The position numbers were made by a program, and so were the translations under genes. A stretch of DNA of 64,000 bases from Desulfovibrio cuneatus DSM 11391 (GTDB taxonomy: Bacteria > Desulfobacterota > Desulfovibrionia > Desulfovibrionales > Desulfovibrionaceae), in contig NZ_AUCY01000011.1 of the NCBI RefSeq assembly GCF_000430005.1, positions 1 through 64,000 on the forward strand. Reading direction: 5' to 3'. Below are positions 25,153-35,631 of the stretch, in pieces (within the stretch, counting starts at the first letter, position 1; each line of letters begins with the position of its first letter). The notes under the pieces are model-generated. The model saw only the letters and a program-made list of their open reading frames with translations. It did not search any database and was not told where the DNA came from.

Positions 25153-28100
25153 CTACAGGGATATCATACACGTTTTTTTGCATGAACACCAGAGGCAATG
25201 TTCCCCTTGCCGCGGAAAATAGACAGAAGATTCTGCCATGTGCCGAATGAGGAAGGAAACCAGCAGGGGAATTTGGGCGTGTATGGCATGTAAACGAGTT
25301 TCCGGCTCGGCATACGGGGCAAACAGGGGGTGTTCTTCCCCAAAATCGGCAAGGCCAACAAAGGCGGCGTCCCACAGGGGAACATGTTCCGGCACAAAGG
25401 AAAGCTGCCCTGTTTGCCGGGCCATGCTGCACAAATGCAGGTAAAAGGGCAACTGCACACGGGGCAGGGCGGCTGCTACCCGTTCCAGGGCCATGGCGTC
25501 GCGTTCCGGCGTGCCGGGTTGCCAGGTGGCCATGTGGTCCCACAGGGCGGAGTTGTGCCATACCCCGTGGTCTGGGCGGGGAATGGAGCCTGTTTTATAG
25601 TCCAGTATTACAAGGCCTTTTTCCCGCATGTCAATACGGTCAAGCTTTCCTTTAAGGCGCAGTGCCTGGCCCCCGTAAAGCCGTGGCCCTAGCTCTTTCC
25701 GTTCTGCCCCAATTCCTTCTACAGGGCAAAAGGGCACTTCAAGGAAGTGTTCCACTGCCAGGGGCATGGGGGCAAGCTGCATTTGCGCTTCCAAAAAGGC
25801 GTGCAGGCGAATGTTGGCTGCGCTTTGCAGCATGGCCCCGGCATCTGCTGGAAGGGTGCCGGGCAGGGGGGAAGCCTTGAGGCAGGCGGTGAATGTTTCC
25901 TGCATGAGGTCTTGCAAGGCCTCTGGCGAAGCATCTTCCGGGGGAAAGGGCCTGCCAAGGCAGGGAGTGAAAAATTCCTGTAACGTTTTGTGCAGCAAGT
26001 TGCCCACTTCCAGCGGGTCGTCGCGTTCCTGCGCTTCATCTGGTTCTGCAAGGTTTGCCGCCCGTTCATGAAAAAACTGTACCGGGCAACGCAGGTAGCT
26101 TTCCAAAAGCGAAGCGGAAACCCCGCGCCCCAAGGTGGCGTGCACCAGGGCAGCCGTGTCCGGGGTGGCGGCAATGGCGCGGGTGTGGCTGGCCTGGGGG
26201 GCCAGGCTGGTGGCAAGGGTTACGTAAGGGGCGGTGCTGCCGGGTTCATGCACAAGGCAGCCCTGGCGTTTTTCCTGTTCCCACACCAACTCTTCCACAA
26301 AGCGGCTTTTTTGCTGTTTTTGTTCAAGGCCAGCATCGGCCCCTTGTTGCCACAGCAGCACCACTTCTTCCGCCCCGGCCAGCAGGCGGAAAAAGTGGTA
26401 GGCGCTTGTTTCATTGCGGCCTGAAACAGAAGGCAAGCCCAGTTCTGCCCGCAATGTGTCTGGCAGCAGGGGGTCGCCCATGGGGATGCCGGGCAGGTTT
26501 TCATCGGTGGCATCCAGCACATACACGCGCTTGAAGGAAAGCAGGCGTGTTTCCAGCATACCCAGCACCTGGGTGCCCACCAGCGGGCTGGCGGTGAAGG
26601 GCACGCGCTCTGCATCCAGCAACTGGCGCACAAGGTTGAACAGCGTTTGGCGGGGCAACTCTTCCCCGGCCAGGGAGCTGTGTAACAGTTCCGGAATGAC
26701 GGATTGCAGCAGGCGGTGCAAACATTCGCCGTCAATGGGGAAGCGTTCCCACAGTGCTGCGCCGTGTTCCAAGAGCAGGGCACAGAATTGTTCCAGGGCA
26801 GCGCCAAGGGCTGCCGGGGTGTTGGGGCTTTCAAACGCTGTCAGGCTGGTGTTCAGGGTGGTGTCCAGCAGGTGCAGCAGGGTTAGGGGGGGCACCTGGC
26901 CGGGGGCCATGCTGGCGTATTCTTCCCGCAGCAGGGTGAAGGGGGCCACAAACAGCGCGCCGGATTCGCGGATGGATTTTTCCAGCCTGTGCAGCTCGCC
27001 GCGCAAGGAAAGGGTGGCATCGGCAGTGCCAGCCGTGTTTTGCGCTGCCTGCCCGGTGGTGGTATTATTAGTTAAGGTTTGGGAGTTTTCCTGTGCCTGC
27101 ACGCTTGGGGAGAGCATTTTCAGGTAGGGGTGGCGGGCAAGGTCCACAAGGTCGCGCCAGTAATAGGTATTTCCCCGGCGTTTTTCTTGCAGGGAAAGCA
27201 GGGTGTGCAGCAATTGGGCCAGGGGAGAGCGCCCAAGGGGATAGCCCATGGAAATGTTGCAGTCTTCCTTGGGCAGGTGGTGCAGGGCAGGCAACAGCAG
27301 GCCACTTTCCGGCAGTACCACGGCAAGGGGAGCAGACCAGCGTTCTTCGTAGGCCGTTTCTGTTGGCTGGGCGTCATTTTCGGGCTTACTTTCGGGTATA
27401 CTTGGCCCCCGTTCCGCCCGCTCTTCGTTGCGCTGTTGCGTCAGGTGCTCTGTCAGGGCATTCAACTGGGAATGCAGGTCAAACCCTTCATAAAAGGTCA
27501 TGCGCGGCGGTGTGTGCGGGGTTTCCTCTTCCACCGGGGTAATGTGGGTGCGCCAACTGCTGGCCCAGGCGGAAAAGGTGCGGCAGCTCCAGTGGCCGTT
27601 GTGCGGGGTGCCATGGGCATTTGTTTGGCGAGCCTGTGGGGTGTGGGGGGCGGTAAGGGCCGGGTCTGCATGCAGCACCACCCTTGCCCCGTGGTCTTCC
27701 CACAGGCGGCGCAGCAGCAGGTCTTCCGCACCGGTAAGGGTGTGGAACCCGGCAAAAAACACGCTGCGCTCGCCGCACAGGGCGTCGGGCAGGGCACCGC
27801 CCCCGGCGGCATGGCGCGCCGCAAGAAAGGCGCTGTGCCCTGGGGTTGTCCAGCCGCGCTGGGCAAGGGCTTGTTCATAGCGGGTGAACAGGTGGGCAAG
27901 GCGTGCCAGCAGGGCCGCTGCAAAGGGGGTTGTTTGCCCTTCCATGTTGCGAAAATTTTCCGGCCTGCGCAGGTGGGTGAAGCATTCTTCAAACAGGTTG
28001 GCAAGCCGCACCCCCCAGGGGAAAAAACGGTCTGCGTCCATGCCCGCCAGCAAAGGTGGGGCGTCGTCCCCGGCATTGGCGGCTTCTTCCCTGGCAGAAG

Positions 28101-28395
28101 CCAGCAGCAGCCCTACTCTGTCTAGCAGGCCAGCCTGCCACAACGGGGTTGCCACAGCCATGCGGCACACCTGCCCCACCACTTCGCTTACCGTAAGCAT
28201 GGTGGGCATGACCAGCGGGCGCGTTACATAGGGGGCTGTTGCCAAAAGGCGCGTCATGTATTGCGCAGCCCGGCGGTGGGGGAACACAAACACCGTTTCT
28301 GCAAGGGGGCGTTCCCCCGGTTGGCAGGCTAGGTGCAGCAGGGCAGGCAGGAAATTTTGGTGCCAGGAAACAAGGGTAAAGGGCAGGCCACTCAC
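25153..28395 (-). CDS. addB: AddB-type helicase-nuclease subunit
   Basis: This 1080-aa partner of AddA takes part in processing double-strand ends for recombination. The N-terminus has FVFPHRRAAQYM, where the helicase phosphate loop is degenerate, as expected for AddB-like subunits without ATPase activity. The C-terminal RecB-like nuclease has GKLDRIDMREKG and VILDYKTGSIP. The cysteines of an iron-sulfur staple are visible: one in YLRCPVQFF and three in CLWCSCKKTC at the very end (C-x2-C-x5-C). It overlaps addA by four bases. Stop-proximal sequence includes a GGGGTCATGCCCC hairpin. Confidence 0.88.
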   Translation of the reverse strand: MSGLPFTLVSWHQNFLPALLHLACQPGERPLAETVFVFPHRRAAQYMTRLLATAPYVTRPLVMPTMLTVSEVVGQVCRMAVATPLWQAGLLDRVGLLLASAREEAANAGDDAPPLLAGMDADRFFPWGVRLANLFEECFTHLRRPENFRNMEGQTTPFAAALLARLAHLFTRYEQALAQRGWTTPGHSAFLAARHAAGGGALPDALCGERSVFFAGFHTLTGAEDLLLRRLWEDHGARVVLHADPALTAPHTPQARQTNAHGTPHNGHWSCRTFSAWASSWRTHITPVEEETPHTPPRMTFYEGFDLHSQLNALTEHLTQQRNEERAERGPSIPESKPENDAQPTETAYEERWSAPLAVVLPESGLLLPALHHLPKEDCNISMGYPLGRSPLAQLLHTLLSLQEKRRGNTYYWRDLVDLARHPYLKMLSPSVQAQENSQTLTNNTTTGQAAQNTAGTADATLSLRGELHRLEKSIRESGALFVAPFTLLREEYASMAPGQVPPLTLLHLLDTTLNTSLTAFESPNTPAALGAALEQFCALLLEHGAALWERFPIDGECLHRLLQSVIPELLHSSLAGEELPRQTLFNLVRQLLDAERVPFTASPLVGTQVLGMLETRLLSFKRVYVLDATDENLPGIPMGDPLLPDTLRAELGLPSVSGRNETSAYHFFRLLAGAEEVVLLWQQGADAGLEQKQQKSRFVEELVWEQEKRQGCLVHEPGSTAPYVTLATSLAPQASHTRAIAATPDTAALVHATLGRGVSASLLESYLRCPVQFFHERAANLAEPDEAQERDDPLEVGNLLHKTLQEFFTPCLGRPFPPEDASPEALQDLMQETFTACLKASPLPGTLPADAGAMLQSAANIRLHAFLEAQMQLAPMPLAVEHFLEVPFCPVEGIGAERKELGPRLYGGQALRLKGKLDRIDMREKGLVILDYKTGSIPRPDHGVWHNSALWDHMATWQPGTPERDAMALERVAAALPRVQLPFYLHLCSMARQTGQLSFVPEHVPLWDAAFVGLADFGEEHPLFAPYAEPETRLHAIHAQIPLLVSFLIRHMAESSVYFPRQGEHCLWCSCKKTCMISL

Positions 28396-31300
28396 AAAGG
28401 CACCTCTTCAAGCCGCCGGGCGTCAAGGTAAACGAGCAGCCCACGCACAGGGCGGTTTTGTGCTTGGGCCAGCAAGCGCATATAGCGCTGCATCTGTTCA
28501 TGGTACTTGGGGCTTGGTGCGCCTGTTTTATAGTCCACCACCAGTAGTCCGGTGCGGCCTTCGTCTACCATCAGGTCAACTCGCAGCACGCTGCCATCTG
28601 CCTCCATAAGGGGCTGTTCGCGCCGCCCATGGGCCAGCCAGTGTTGGGCCTGTGGTTGCCCGGCAAACCAGTGCAGGGTTTCTTCAAGCTCTGCCCGTGC
28701 TTCCGGCGGCAAGGCCAGGGGCAAGGGGAACAGGCGCAGGGCCATATCTACCGCCAAGGTGACGGCTTTGCCAAAAGGAGAGGTTGCGGGTGCCGGGGCA
28801 GGCTTTGCCAGGGAAAGCAGGGGCATGGCAGCTTCCACTGGTTGGGTTTTGGTTGCTTTTTCCAGCACCAGATGTTCCAGGCACAGGTGGGTAAGGGTGC
28901 CCCGGCGTTCCGGCGTAAGGGCTGCGCCGTGCAGCACGGAACGGTAAATTTTCAGGCGGGGCAGCCACCCCATGGGCCGCCATGCTTCCTGCCCTTGGGC
29001 AGAATCTTCAGGAATAATGGGCAGCAGTGGGGCATGGGGTGCTTCTGCCAGTAACCCTGTGAGCCATTGCGGGGAAGTGCTTGCAAGGCAGGGGTCTTCG
29101 CATTCTTCTTCTGGTGGGAAGGGCTCGGCAGGCATGGCGCTCTCTGGCTCTTTGCCTCCTGGTATGGCTTCGCCTGCCATTGCGGATTCTTCGCCTTCCT
29201 CGGCATCCTCTGCGTCCAGTGTATCCGCTTCGGCCTCAATTTGTTCATGCCGAAACAGGTGGGCCTGGGCGCTATGCAGGTACAGGGGCAACAAAGTTTC
29301 CATGGCACGGGGCAGGGGCGTGCTGCCTGCTTTGCCTTCCGGCAGGGTAATGAAGGCGTGCAGTTCTTCTCGCGGGCGTGTCCAGGCAACGTATAGCAGG
29401 TTCAGCGTTTCCAAAGCTTCTGTTACGCAGGCGGGGTAGTAGGTGTCTGGCAGGTGCTTGTCTGCCTGCACCAGTATGGGGGTGCCTTCAAAGGTAACGG
29501 CTTCAAGCTGGCTGCCATAGGCCGTGCCCCCGTGGTGGAAGGGCAGAATAACCACAGGAAATTCCAGGCCTTTTGCCTTGTGCATGGTCATAATGCGCAC
29601 GGCGTTCATGCTTTCGGGCAGGGGGAGCTTTGCCCCTTCTTCCTGCTTTTGCCAAAATTGCAGGAACCCGGCCAGGGAGGCGGCCCCTTCCTTTTCCGCC
29701 ACGTGGGCCAATTCCAGCAGGCGGCGCAGAAACGGCGCTGCTTCCGGGGTAGTGTTCCACAGGTCGAAGCGGGAAATGGCTTCATACAGGGTGTCGTAGG
29801 CGCTCATAAGCCCGGCTTGCAGGTAAAACGGTGCAAGCCATGTGTTCCACTGCTGGGGAAAGCTTTCGGCAAAGCGCCGGAACAGGGGGGGGCGCGTTTC
29901 CCCCATGCTGGTGCGGGCCAGCCAGTCTGCCAGTTCCTGCCAGCCAAGGCCGCTTACCGTGCCAAAGCATTCCGGCCCGCTGATAAATTCCCAGAAGGCT
30001 AGGTCATTTAACGGGTAGTCCAGAAAGGTAAGCAGGGAAACAAGGCGGCGCACCAGGGGATTTTCCCCCAGGGTAAAGCTGTTTTCCGTCACCACCGGAA
30101 TGTTCCAGGTGGTAAGCCACTGGGCCACCAGGGTGGCATGCTTGCCGGAGCGCACCAGAATGGCAATGTCGCGAAAGGGTCGGTTTGGCAGCAGTTCTTC
30201 CAGCAGCAGGCGGTGCAGGCGTTCTTCCACCAACGCTTCTGTGCCAAGGCCTGTGCTGGCCCGCACCTCATACAGCACCACTTGCCCCTGGTCTGTCTGG
30301 CCTTGGTTTGCCGGGTTTTGGTCTGCTGTGGCGGCATTGCTGTAGGGGCTGGGTGGCGGTAAGGCCTGGGCTGCGCGGGAAAAAACAGCGGCAGTGCGTT
30401 TGGCGGCTTCCACCACAAAGTGGATGGGGGTAGCGGCAGGCAGCATGGCCTGCAAGGTGGCCTGGGCTGCTTCCGGCGTGCCCAGCAGGGTGAAAAAGGC
30501 GTTGTTGTGGTGAATGATGCCGGGCAGGCTACGCCAGTTGTAGGGCAGGCTTTCTGCCACGCTTTCTGCCATGGCAGCCAAGGTGGGTTCTTCCAGCACG
30601 GCATCGAACAGGGTGGCGTCGCCGCCGCGCCAGCTATAAATGGCCTGTTTTATGTCCCCCACATAGGTAAGGCTGCCGCCTTTGGCGAGGCTTTCTTCTG
30701 CCAGGGGCAACAAGGCGGCCCACTGTTCCTGGCTGGTGTCTTGAAATTCATCCAGCAAAATGTGCAGCAGGCGCGAACCCAGGCGGCACAGGGCGTCGGA
30801 AACACCCATGCTGCCTTCCAGCAACTGCCCGGCAAGGGCAGGAATGGCCACCGCAGGCAGTACCCCTTGCAGGCGCACGGCAGTGTCCAGCCGGGCAAAC
30901 AGTTCATTGGCCAGCAGGCTGAGGGGGGCAAGGCGCATGGCTTTGGAAAGCACCCCTTGGGCGGTAACGGCTGCGGCATGGGCTGCGCACAGGGCGTGGT
31001 ATTCTTCTTCCAGTGCAGGGCTTGCCTTGCCGAGTGAGGCTTTTTTCAGGCAGGCATCCAGGCATTCCTTGTTGGCAAATGCCGAGGTTGGCGGGGGCAG
31101 GTGGGCAGGTATTGCTGCCACCTTTGCCAAGAACTTCAAAAAATCCACTTTAGCCGCTAATTCTTCGGAGGCAACACCTGCATTCATGGTAGCAGCACAT
31201 TGTTGCAGGGCCGTGTGCCGGGCGTGCAACAACTGCAGCAATTCTTCCGGCTGCATGGTGGGCAAGGCCTGCCCTTTGCACCGGCGGTCAATGAACTGCA

Positions 31301-32039
31301 ACAGGGTGTAGTGCAGGGTGTTGCGGGCCATGAACCCTCGTTTTTTTCCATAAAAAATCTGGTTACGGCAGGCCGCGTGCAACGCTTCCAGCAGTTCTGC
31401 CCCGCTGGTGGTAAAAAATTCGGGCTGGCTGGGAGTATCTTCCGCGCCGGGTTGCTTCTGGACCTGTTCTTCACCATGGGGGGGGGCTGTAACGTCTTCT
31501 GTGGAGTGATTACCTGTGTCCTCGGCATTGCGCCAGTCCGGGTTGGCTTGGGCGAAGGCAGCCATGTCTGCCATAAGCCCTTCATACAGGGGGGTAAAGT
31601 ATTCTTCCGGGGCAAAGCTTGGGCGAAAGTCCGGCGGCAGGTTCAGGGAAAGGGCGGAAAGCCGCACCAGGGAACTGAGCAGGCTGTCGATGGTACGAAT
31701 ATTCAGGGCATTGTAGTTTTCCACAATGGCCCGTACCCAGCGTTCCGCATTGGGCACAAGGGGGGTACCTTGGGGGGAATGGCCCTGCTGCCGTGCGCGA
31801 ATTTCTTCCAGGGCAAGGCTTTTCAGGGTGCCCACCACCCGTTCCTTCATTTCAGCCGCTGCCTTGTTGGTAAAGGTGGCAGCCAGCAGTTCTTCCAGGG
31901 AATACACGGTGTGCGGGCGGCCCAGCAGGCAGCCGGAAGGGGCAGGCAGGGGGCTTGCCCCGGCAAGGCGGGAAAGAAACTGCCGGGTAAGGGTGTATGT
32001 TTTCCCCGACCCGGCAGAGGCGCTTATTTGTAAAATCAT
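28392..32039 (-). CDS. addA: AddA-type UvrD-like helicase with C-terminal nuclease
   Basis: This 1215-aa superfamily 1 helicase-nuclease forms the motor of an AddAB complex for homologous recombination. Walker A is SASAGSGKTYTLTR at the very start, the DExx box is LLDEFQDTSQEQW, motif III is YVGDIKQAIYSWRGG, and motif V-VI is TMHKAKGLEFPVVILPFHHG. The C-terminal nuclease retains LRVDLMVDEGRTGLLVVDYKTG (D...DYK). Two acidic low-complexity stretches near residues 940-990 look like linkers. Its ATG overlaps the phosphofructokinase stop (ATGA), giving a pfk-addA-addB transcript. Confidence 0.9.
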   Translation of the reverse strand: MILQISASAGSGKTYTLTRQFLSRLAGASPLPAPSGCLLGRPHTVYSLEELLAATFTNKAAAEMKERVVGTLKSLALEEIRARQQGHSPQGTPLVPNAERWVRAIVENYNALNIRTIDSLLSSLVRLSALSLNLPPDFRPSFAPEEYFTPLYEGLMADMAAFAQANPDWRNAEDTGNHSTEDVTAPPHGEEQVQKQPGAEDTPSQPEFFTTSGAELLEALHAACRNQIFYGKKRGFMARNTLHYTLLQFIDRRCKGQALPTMQPEELLQLLHARHTALQQCAATMNAGVASEELAAKVDFLKFLAKVAAIPAHLPPPTSAFANKECLDACLKKASLGKASPALEEEYHALCAAHAAAVTAQGVLSKAMRLAPLSLLANELFARLDTAVRLQGVLPAVAIPALAGQLLEGSMGVSDALCRLGSRLLHILLDEFQDTSQEQWAALLPLAEESLAKGGSLTYVGDIKQAIYSWRGGDATLFDAVLEEPTLAAMAESVAESLPYNWRSLPGIIHHNNAFFTLLGTPEAAQATLQAMLPAATPIHFVVEAAKRTAAVFSRAAQALPPPSPYSNAATADQNPANQGQTDQGQVVLYEVRASTGLGTEALVEERLHRLLLEELLPNRPFRDIAILVRSGKHATLVAQWLTTWNIPVVTENSFTLGENPLVRRLVSLLTFLDYPLNDLAFWEFISGPECFGTVSGLGWQELADWLARTSMGETRPPLFRRFAESFPQQWNTWLAPFYLQAGLMSAYDTLYEAISRFDLWNTTPEAAPFLRRLLELAHVAEKEGAASLAGFLQFWQKQEEGAKLPLPESMNAVRIMTMHKAKGLEFPVVILPFHHGGTAYGSQLEAVTFEGTPILVQADKHLPDTYYPACVTEALETLNLLYVAWTRPREELHAFITLPEGKAGSTPLPRAMETLLPLYLHSAQAHLFRHEQIEAEADTLDAEDAEEGEESAMAGEAIPGGKEPESAMPAEPFPPEEECEDPCLASTSPQWLTGLLAEAPHAPLLPIIPEDSAQGQEAWRPMGWLPRLKIYRSVLHGAALTPERRGTLTHLCLEHLVLEKATKTQPVEAAMPLLSLAKPAPAPATSPFGKAVTLAVDMALRLFPLPLALPPEARAELEETLHWFAGQPQAQHWLAHGRREQPLMEADGSVLRVDLMVDEGRTGLLVVDYKTGAPSPKYHEQMQRYMRLLAQAQNRPVRGLLVYLDARRLEEVPL

Positions 32040-33406
32040 GTTTTAGGTTCCGGGGTTATGGCCACTTTCGGGGTGTGTGCTGGTTCCGTAAACAGGGCAA
32101 GGTTGGGGTGCCCGGTGGATTCCAGCACGGCCCGCCAGTATTCAGAATGCACGTTGAGCTTGCGGCGCTTGCGAATGACCAGTTCCAGGGGCAGGTGCAC
32201 GTACCTGTCCATAATTTTTGCCACCACCATGTTGGTGCGGCCTGCCATGGCGGCATGCACGGCGTTTTGCCCAAGGAAGCCGCAATACACTTTGTCGTTG
32301 GCGCTGGCAGGCACAGAGCGGATAATATAGCTTGGGTCAATATACTTCATGGAATAGTGCACGTTACGCTGGTTCATGTATTTTTTAATGGCATTAATGA
32401 GCAGTTCTGCCACGTCTGCCAGCATGACGTTGCCGGAAGCATCGTGCCGTTTTGTGCGTTCCACAAGGTGCTGGCCTGCCCCTTCTGCCACCACCACCAC
32501 CGCATGTTTGCGGTGGTGCAGGCGCTGTTCCAATAATTCCAGAAAGCCCCCTGGCCCTTCCAGGGCAAAGGGTACTTCCGGCACCAGCAGAAAGTTTACT
32601 TCCTTCTGGGCCAAAGCCGCGTGGGCGGCAATAAAGCCGGATTCGCGCCCCATAAGCTTTACCAGCCCAATGCCGTTACGGTAGCCAAGGGCTTCCGTGT
32701 GGGCGCACATGATGGTTTCCGCAGCCTGGAACACGGCTGTTTCAAACCCAAAGGACTGGCTGATAAAGTTGATGTCGTTATCAATGGTTTTGGGAATGCC
32801 AATGATGGAAATATGCAGGCCACGGTGGGCAATTTCTGCGGTAATACTTTTCATGGCCCGCATGGTGCCGTCGCCGCCAATCATATACAGAATGCTGATG
32901 TTCAGGCGCTCCAGGGCGTCTACAATGGCAGCCGGGTCTTGCGGCCCACGGGAAGAACCGAGAATGGTGCCGCCAAACTGGTGAATGTCTGTTACGTTTT
33001 CCGGGGTAAGTTCCACCACCTCATGGCCGTAGGAGGGGATGAACCCTTCCAGCCCGTAGCGAATGCCCAGCATGCAGGGAATGCGGTAAATGTGGAACGA
33101 TTCCATGACCAGGGCGCGGATAACATCGTTGAGCCCCGGGCACAGGCCACCGCAGGTGACCACGGCGCATTTGGCCTTGGCACTGTCAAAATAGAGGTGC
33201 TTGCGCGGGCCTGCGGGTTCAAAATTCAGGGGGACAGATTCGTGCCCCTGCAATTCTTCAATATGTTCACTGTCTATGTACAGAGGAATAAATTCGTTTT
33301 CCACAAAGTGCACTGTGGGTGAAGGGGAAGCCGCAGTACAGCGCCCCAAGGTTTCAATGGTGGTATCTATGGTGTAGTCGTTAATGGTAAAGCTGGTGCT
33401 TGGCAT
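32036..33406 (-). CDS. ATP-type 6-phosphofructokinase (plant/TP0108-like group)
   Basis: This 456-aa glycolytic enzyme is longer than the ~320-aa bacterial PfkA and fits the long TP0108-like group. Visible motifs are GGLCPGLNDVIRALV near residue 80, the phosphate-site GGDGTMRAMKSI (the Gly after GGD, rather than Asp, favours ATP over pyrophosphate), PKTIDNDINFISQSFGFETA, and MGRESGFIAAHA. The start at 33406 has a perfect AGGAGG; the longer frame is rejected. It is first in a transcript with addA and addB, an odd functional pairing that may simply share a promoter. Confidence 0.88.
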   Translation of the reverse strand: MPSTSFTINDYTIDTTIETLGRCTAASPSPTVHFVENEFIPLYIDSEHIEELQGHESVPLNFEPAGPRKHLYFDSAKAKCAVVTCGGLCPGLNDVIRALVMESFHIYRIPCMLGIRYGLEGFIPSYGHEVVELTPENVTDIHQFGGTILGSSRGPQDPAAIVDALERLNISILYMIGGDGTMRAMKSITAEIAHRGLHISIIGIPKTIDNDINFISQSFGFETAVFQAAETIMCAHTEALGYRNGIGLVKLMGRESGFIAAHAALAQKEVNFLLVPEVPFALEGPGGFLELLEQRLHHRKHAVVVVAEGAGQHLVERTKRHDASGNVMLADVAELLINAIKKYMNQRNVHYSMKYIDPSYIIRSVPASANDKVYCGFLGQNAVHAAMAGRTNMVVAKIMDRYVHLPLELVIRKRRKLNVHSEYWRAVLESTGHPNLALFTEPAHTPKVAITPEPKT

Positions 33407-33612
33407 GGGGAACCTCCTGTACGCGGGAATGGGACAGCGCGTAAGCGTTGGGCCACCATAGCCTGTAACAGCCAGCAAGTAAATAACAGGGCGTGGAAGG
33501 CTTGAAAACTCACGGTGGGGCCGGGGAAACCATGCACACTGCCCTGTGCTTTTGCCATGAAGGGAAAAAGCACAGGGCAGTAATAGGGAGCGGTAACGGT
33601 AGGGACTGTTTC

Positions 33613-35631
33613 TTAAGCCAGTTCGCCGATCAATCCATTCAATTGTACCGCCTGTTCAGCCAGGTCTTCTACAGCATGGGAAGCTTGCTGCATGGCCAGG
33701 GCTGTTTCAGAAGAAACAAGGCGCACGCCTTCAAGGCTTTGTGTAATGCTGGTGCTTGTGTTTGCCTGTTGTTCCGCAGCGGTGGCAATGGAGTGAATTT
33801 TACCTGCCACGTCTTCAACCAAATGCACAATGGACGTTAGCGTGGTGCCTGCTGTTTTTGCCTGATCAATGGCAAGGCTTACTTTTTCAGAAGCCATGTC
33901 TGCATTGGACATGGTGGCCTGGGTGCCGCTTTGGATGCCTGTAATAACATTGCGTACTTCTTTGGTGGCCATAACGGTTTTTTCCGCCAGGTTGCGCACC
34001 TCGTCTGCCACCACGGCAAAACCCTTGCCATAATCGCCTGCACGGGCGGCTTCAATGGCAGCGTTCAGGGCCAGCAGGTTGGTTTGGTCGGCAATGTCGG
34101 TAATAACGCTTAAAATAGAACCAATGTTGCGGGTTTGCTCCCCAAGGCCTTCCATTTGTTCTTTGAGCATGTGGGCCACAGTGTTCACATCGGCAATACT
34201 GGAAATAACCGATTGCACAGCACTGAACCCCTGCTGGGCGGTGTTGCGGGCTTCATCCGCATTGGTGGCGGCGTTGGAAGCGCTGGTGGCTACTTCAGTA
34301 ACGGTGGCGTTCATTTGGGTCATGGCGGTGGCTGTGTCTGTCAGGCGTTCACTTTGGACAAGCGCCCCCTGGCTGGCCTGTTCCACCTGTACGGAAATTT
34401 CCGTGCTGGCAGAAGAAACATTGTGGGCCACGCCCTGAGCAGAGTTGGCAAGGGTAACAATGCGCTGATTGGCGTTTTCCACTTCATACTGTTTGTGCAT
34501 AATATCTGTAATATCGTTCCAAACAGAAAGGGTGCCCAGCAGGTTGCCTTGCCCGTCGTTAAACGGGGCAGAAGAAACTTGTATAAACCGGCTGTTTCCC
34601 TTGTGGGTGCGAAATTCCCGTTCCACCTGTACCAGGCGTTTTTCCCGCAGGGCAATGGTGGAAGCTGTGGGTTTTGTTTTATCTCCCCAAATGTATTCAC
34701 CGGAAGGCATACCGTAATAATCTTCAGGGTTGCCTGCACGTTCCAGTAAATTTACCATGTGTTTATTGGTGAACACGGTTTTATCGTCTGTGGAAAAGAC
34801 GGAACACGGTACGGTAATGCCATTAAGCACCCCGCGGGAAAAGGCCAACTGCTTGTGTAAATTTTCTGTCAGTTCGGCAAGGCTTTTTGCCAGGGTGCCA
34901 ATTTCGTCATTACGCTTAAAAGGAAGTTTTCCCTTAATTCCCTTACGGCAATTTTCCGCAAAAATACTGATAATTTGAATGGGCCGTAGGACGGATTTGT
35001 AGAGCACACTCCCCAACCACAGCATGGAAATGCAGGCCGCCGCCCCCAGAACCGTTGCTAACAGAATGGCCTGTTCGGTGGTGGCGTCTTCCACTGCCCT
35101 GAGTGCGGCAATGTCTTGGTCCAGCAAGGTATGAATGGTGGCAAGCTGGTTGGTTACCTGGTTGAAGGCAGGCAGGGTTACTTGCTCAAAAACGGCTTGG
35201 GCTTCCGCCACATTGCCTTCGTGTTTCAGTTGTTCAATACGTGTTGCGCTGGTGTGCAGGGTTTCATGCGGGCCACCCAACCCACGCAGCACTGTGCCCA
35301 GGCGGGGGAACAGATTGATAACTTCATTCAGTTCGTCGCTATAATACCACTTGCCAAAGTCGCACTGGGTGGGGTTGGTTGTGGCCTGTAATTTGTCTGT
35401 GCTTTTCTGGTTAATGTAGGCAGATACAGCGTTAATCCACCGTAAGTGCTGTACTTCCCGCGTGAGCAACTCTTTTTCAATTTGTGTGGCTTCACGTTGT
35501 TGCAGGGCAGAAGCATCAATTATTCGCAGGGAGTAGATGAAGTATAGGGCACTTGTAAGCACAAGAAGAAATGCAATAGACATAAGGAAGAGGAATTTTG
35601 CACGAAGGCTAACTGATGTGAACAGTGTCAT
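33613..35631 (-). CDS. Methyl-accepting chemotaxis protein with periplasmic CZB-like and PAS domains
   Basis: This 672-aa chemoreceptor has a first membrane segment at about residues 12-34, a periplasmic domain to ~185, a second segment ([21 protein letters not shown]), HAMP, a PAS domain (about 285-400) and a signalling tip [20 protein letters not shown]. The periplasmic part contains [20 protein letters not shown] and HETLH, the His/Cys set of zinc-binding CZB domains, so it may sense zinc, redox or chlorine species. The tip is complete for CheA/CheW. GAGGG lies upstream. It is transcribed alone. Confidence 0.92.
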   Translation of the reverse strand: MTLFTSVSLRAKFLFLMSIAFLLVLTSALYFIYSLRIIDASALQQREATQIEKELLTREVQHLRWINAVSAYINQKSTDKLQATTNPTQCDFGKWYYSDELNEVINLFPRLGTVLRGLGGPHETLHTSATRIEQLKHEGNVAEAQAVFEQVTLPAFNQVTNQLATIHTLLDQDIAALRAVEDATTEQAILLATVLGAAACISMLWLGSVLYKSVLRPIQIISIFAENCRKGIKGKLPFKRNDEIGTLAKSLAELTENLHKQLAFSRGVLNGITVPCSVFSTDDKTVFTNKHMVNLLERAGNPEDYYGMPSGEYIWGDKTKPTASTIALREKRLVQVEREFRTHKGNSRFIQVSSAPFNDGQGNLLGTLSVWNDITDIMHKQYEVENANQRIVTLANSAQGVAHNVSSASTEISVQVEQASQGALVQSERLTDTATAMTQMNATVTEVATSASNAATNADEARNTAQQGFSAVQSVISSIADVNTVAHMLKEQMEGLGEQTRNIGSILSVITDIADQTNLLALNAAIEAARAGDYGKGFAVVADEVRNLAEKTVMATKEVRNVITGIQSGTQATMSNADMASEKVSLAIDQAKTAGTTLTSIVHLVEDVAGKIHSIATAAEQQANTSTSITQSLEGVRLVSSETALAMQQASHAVEDLAEQAVQLNGLIGELA

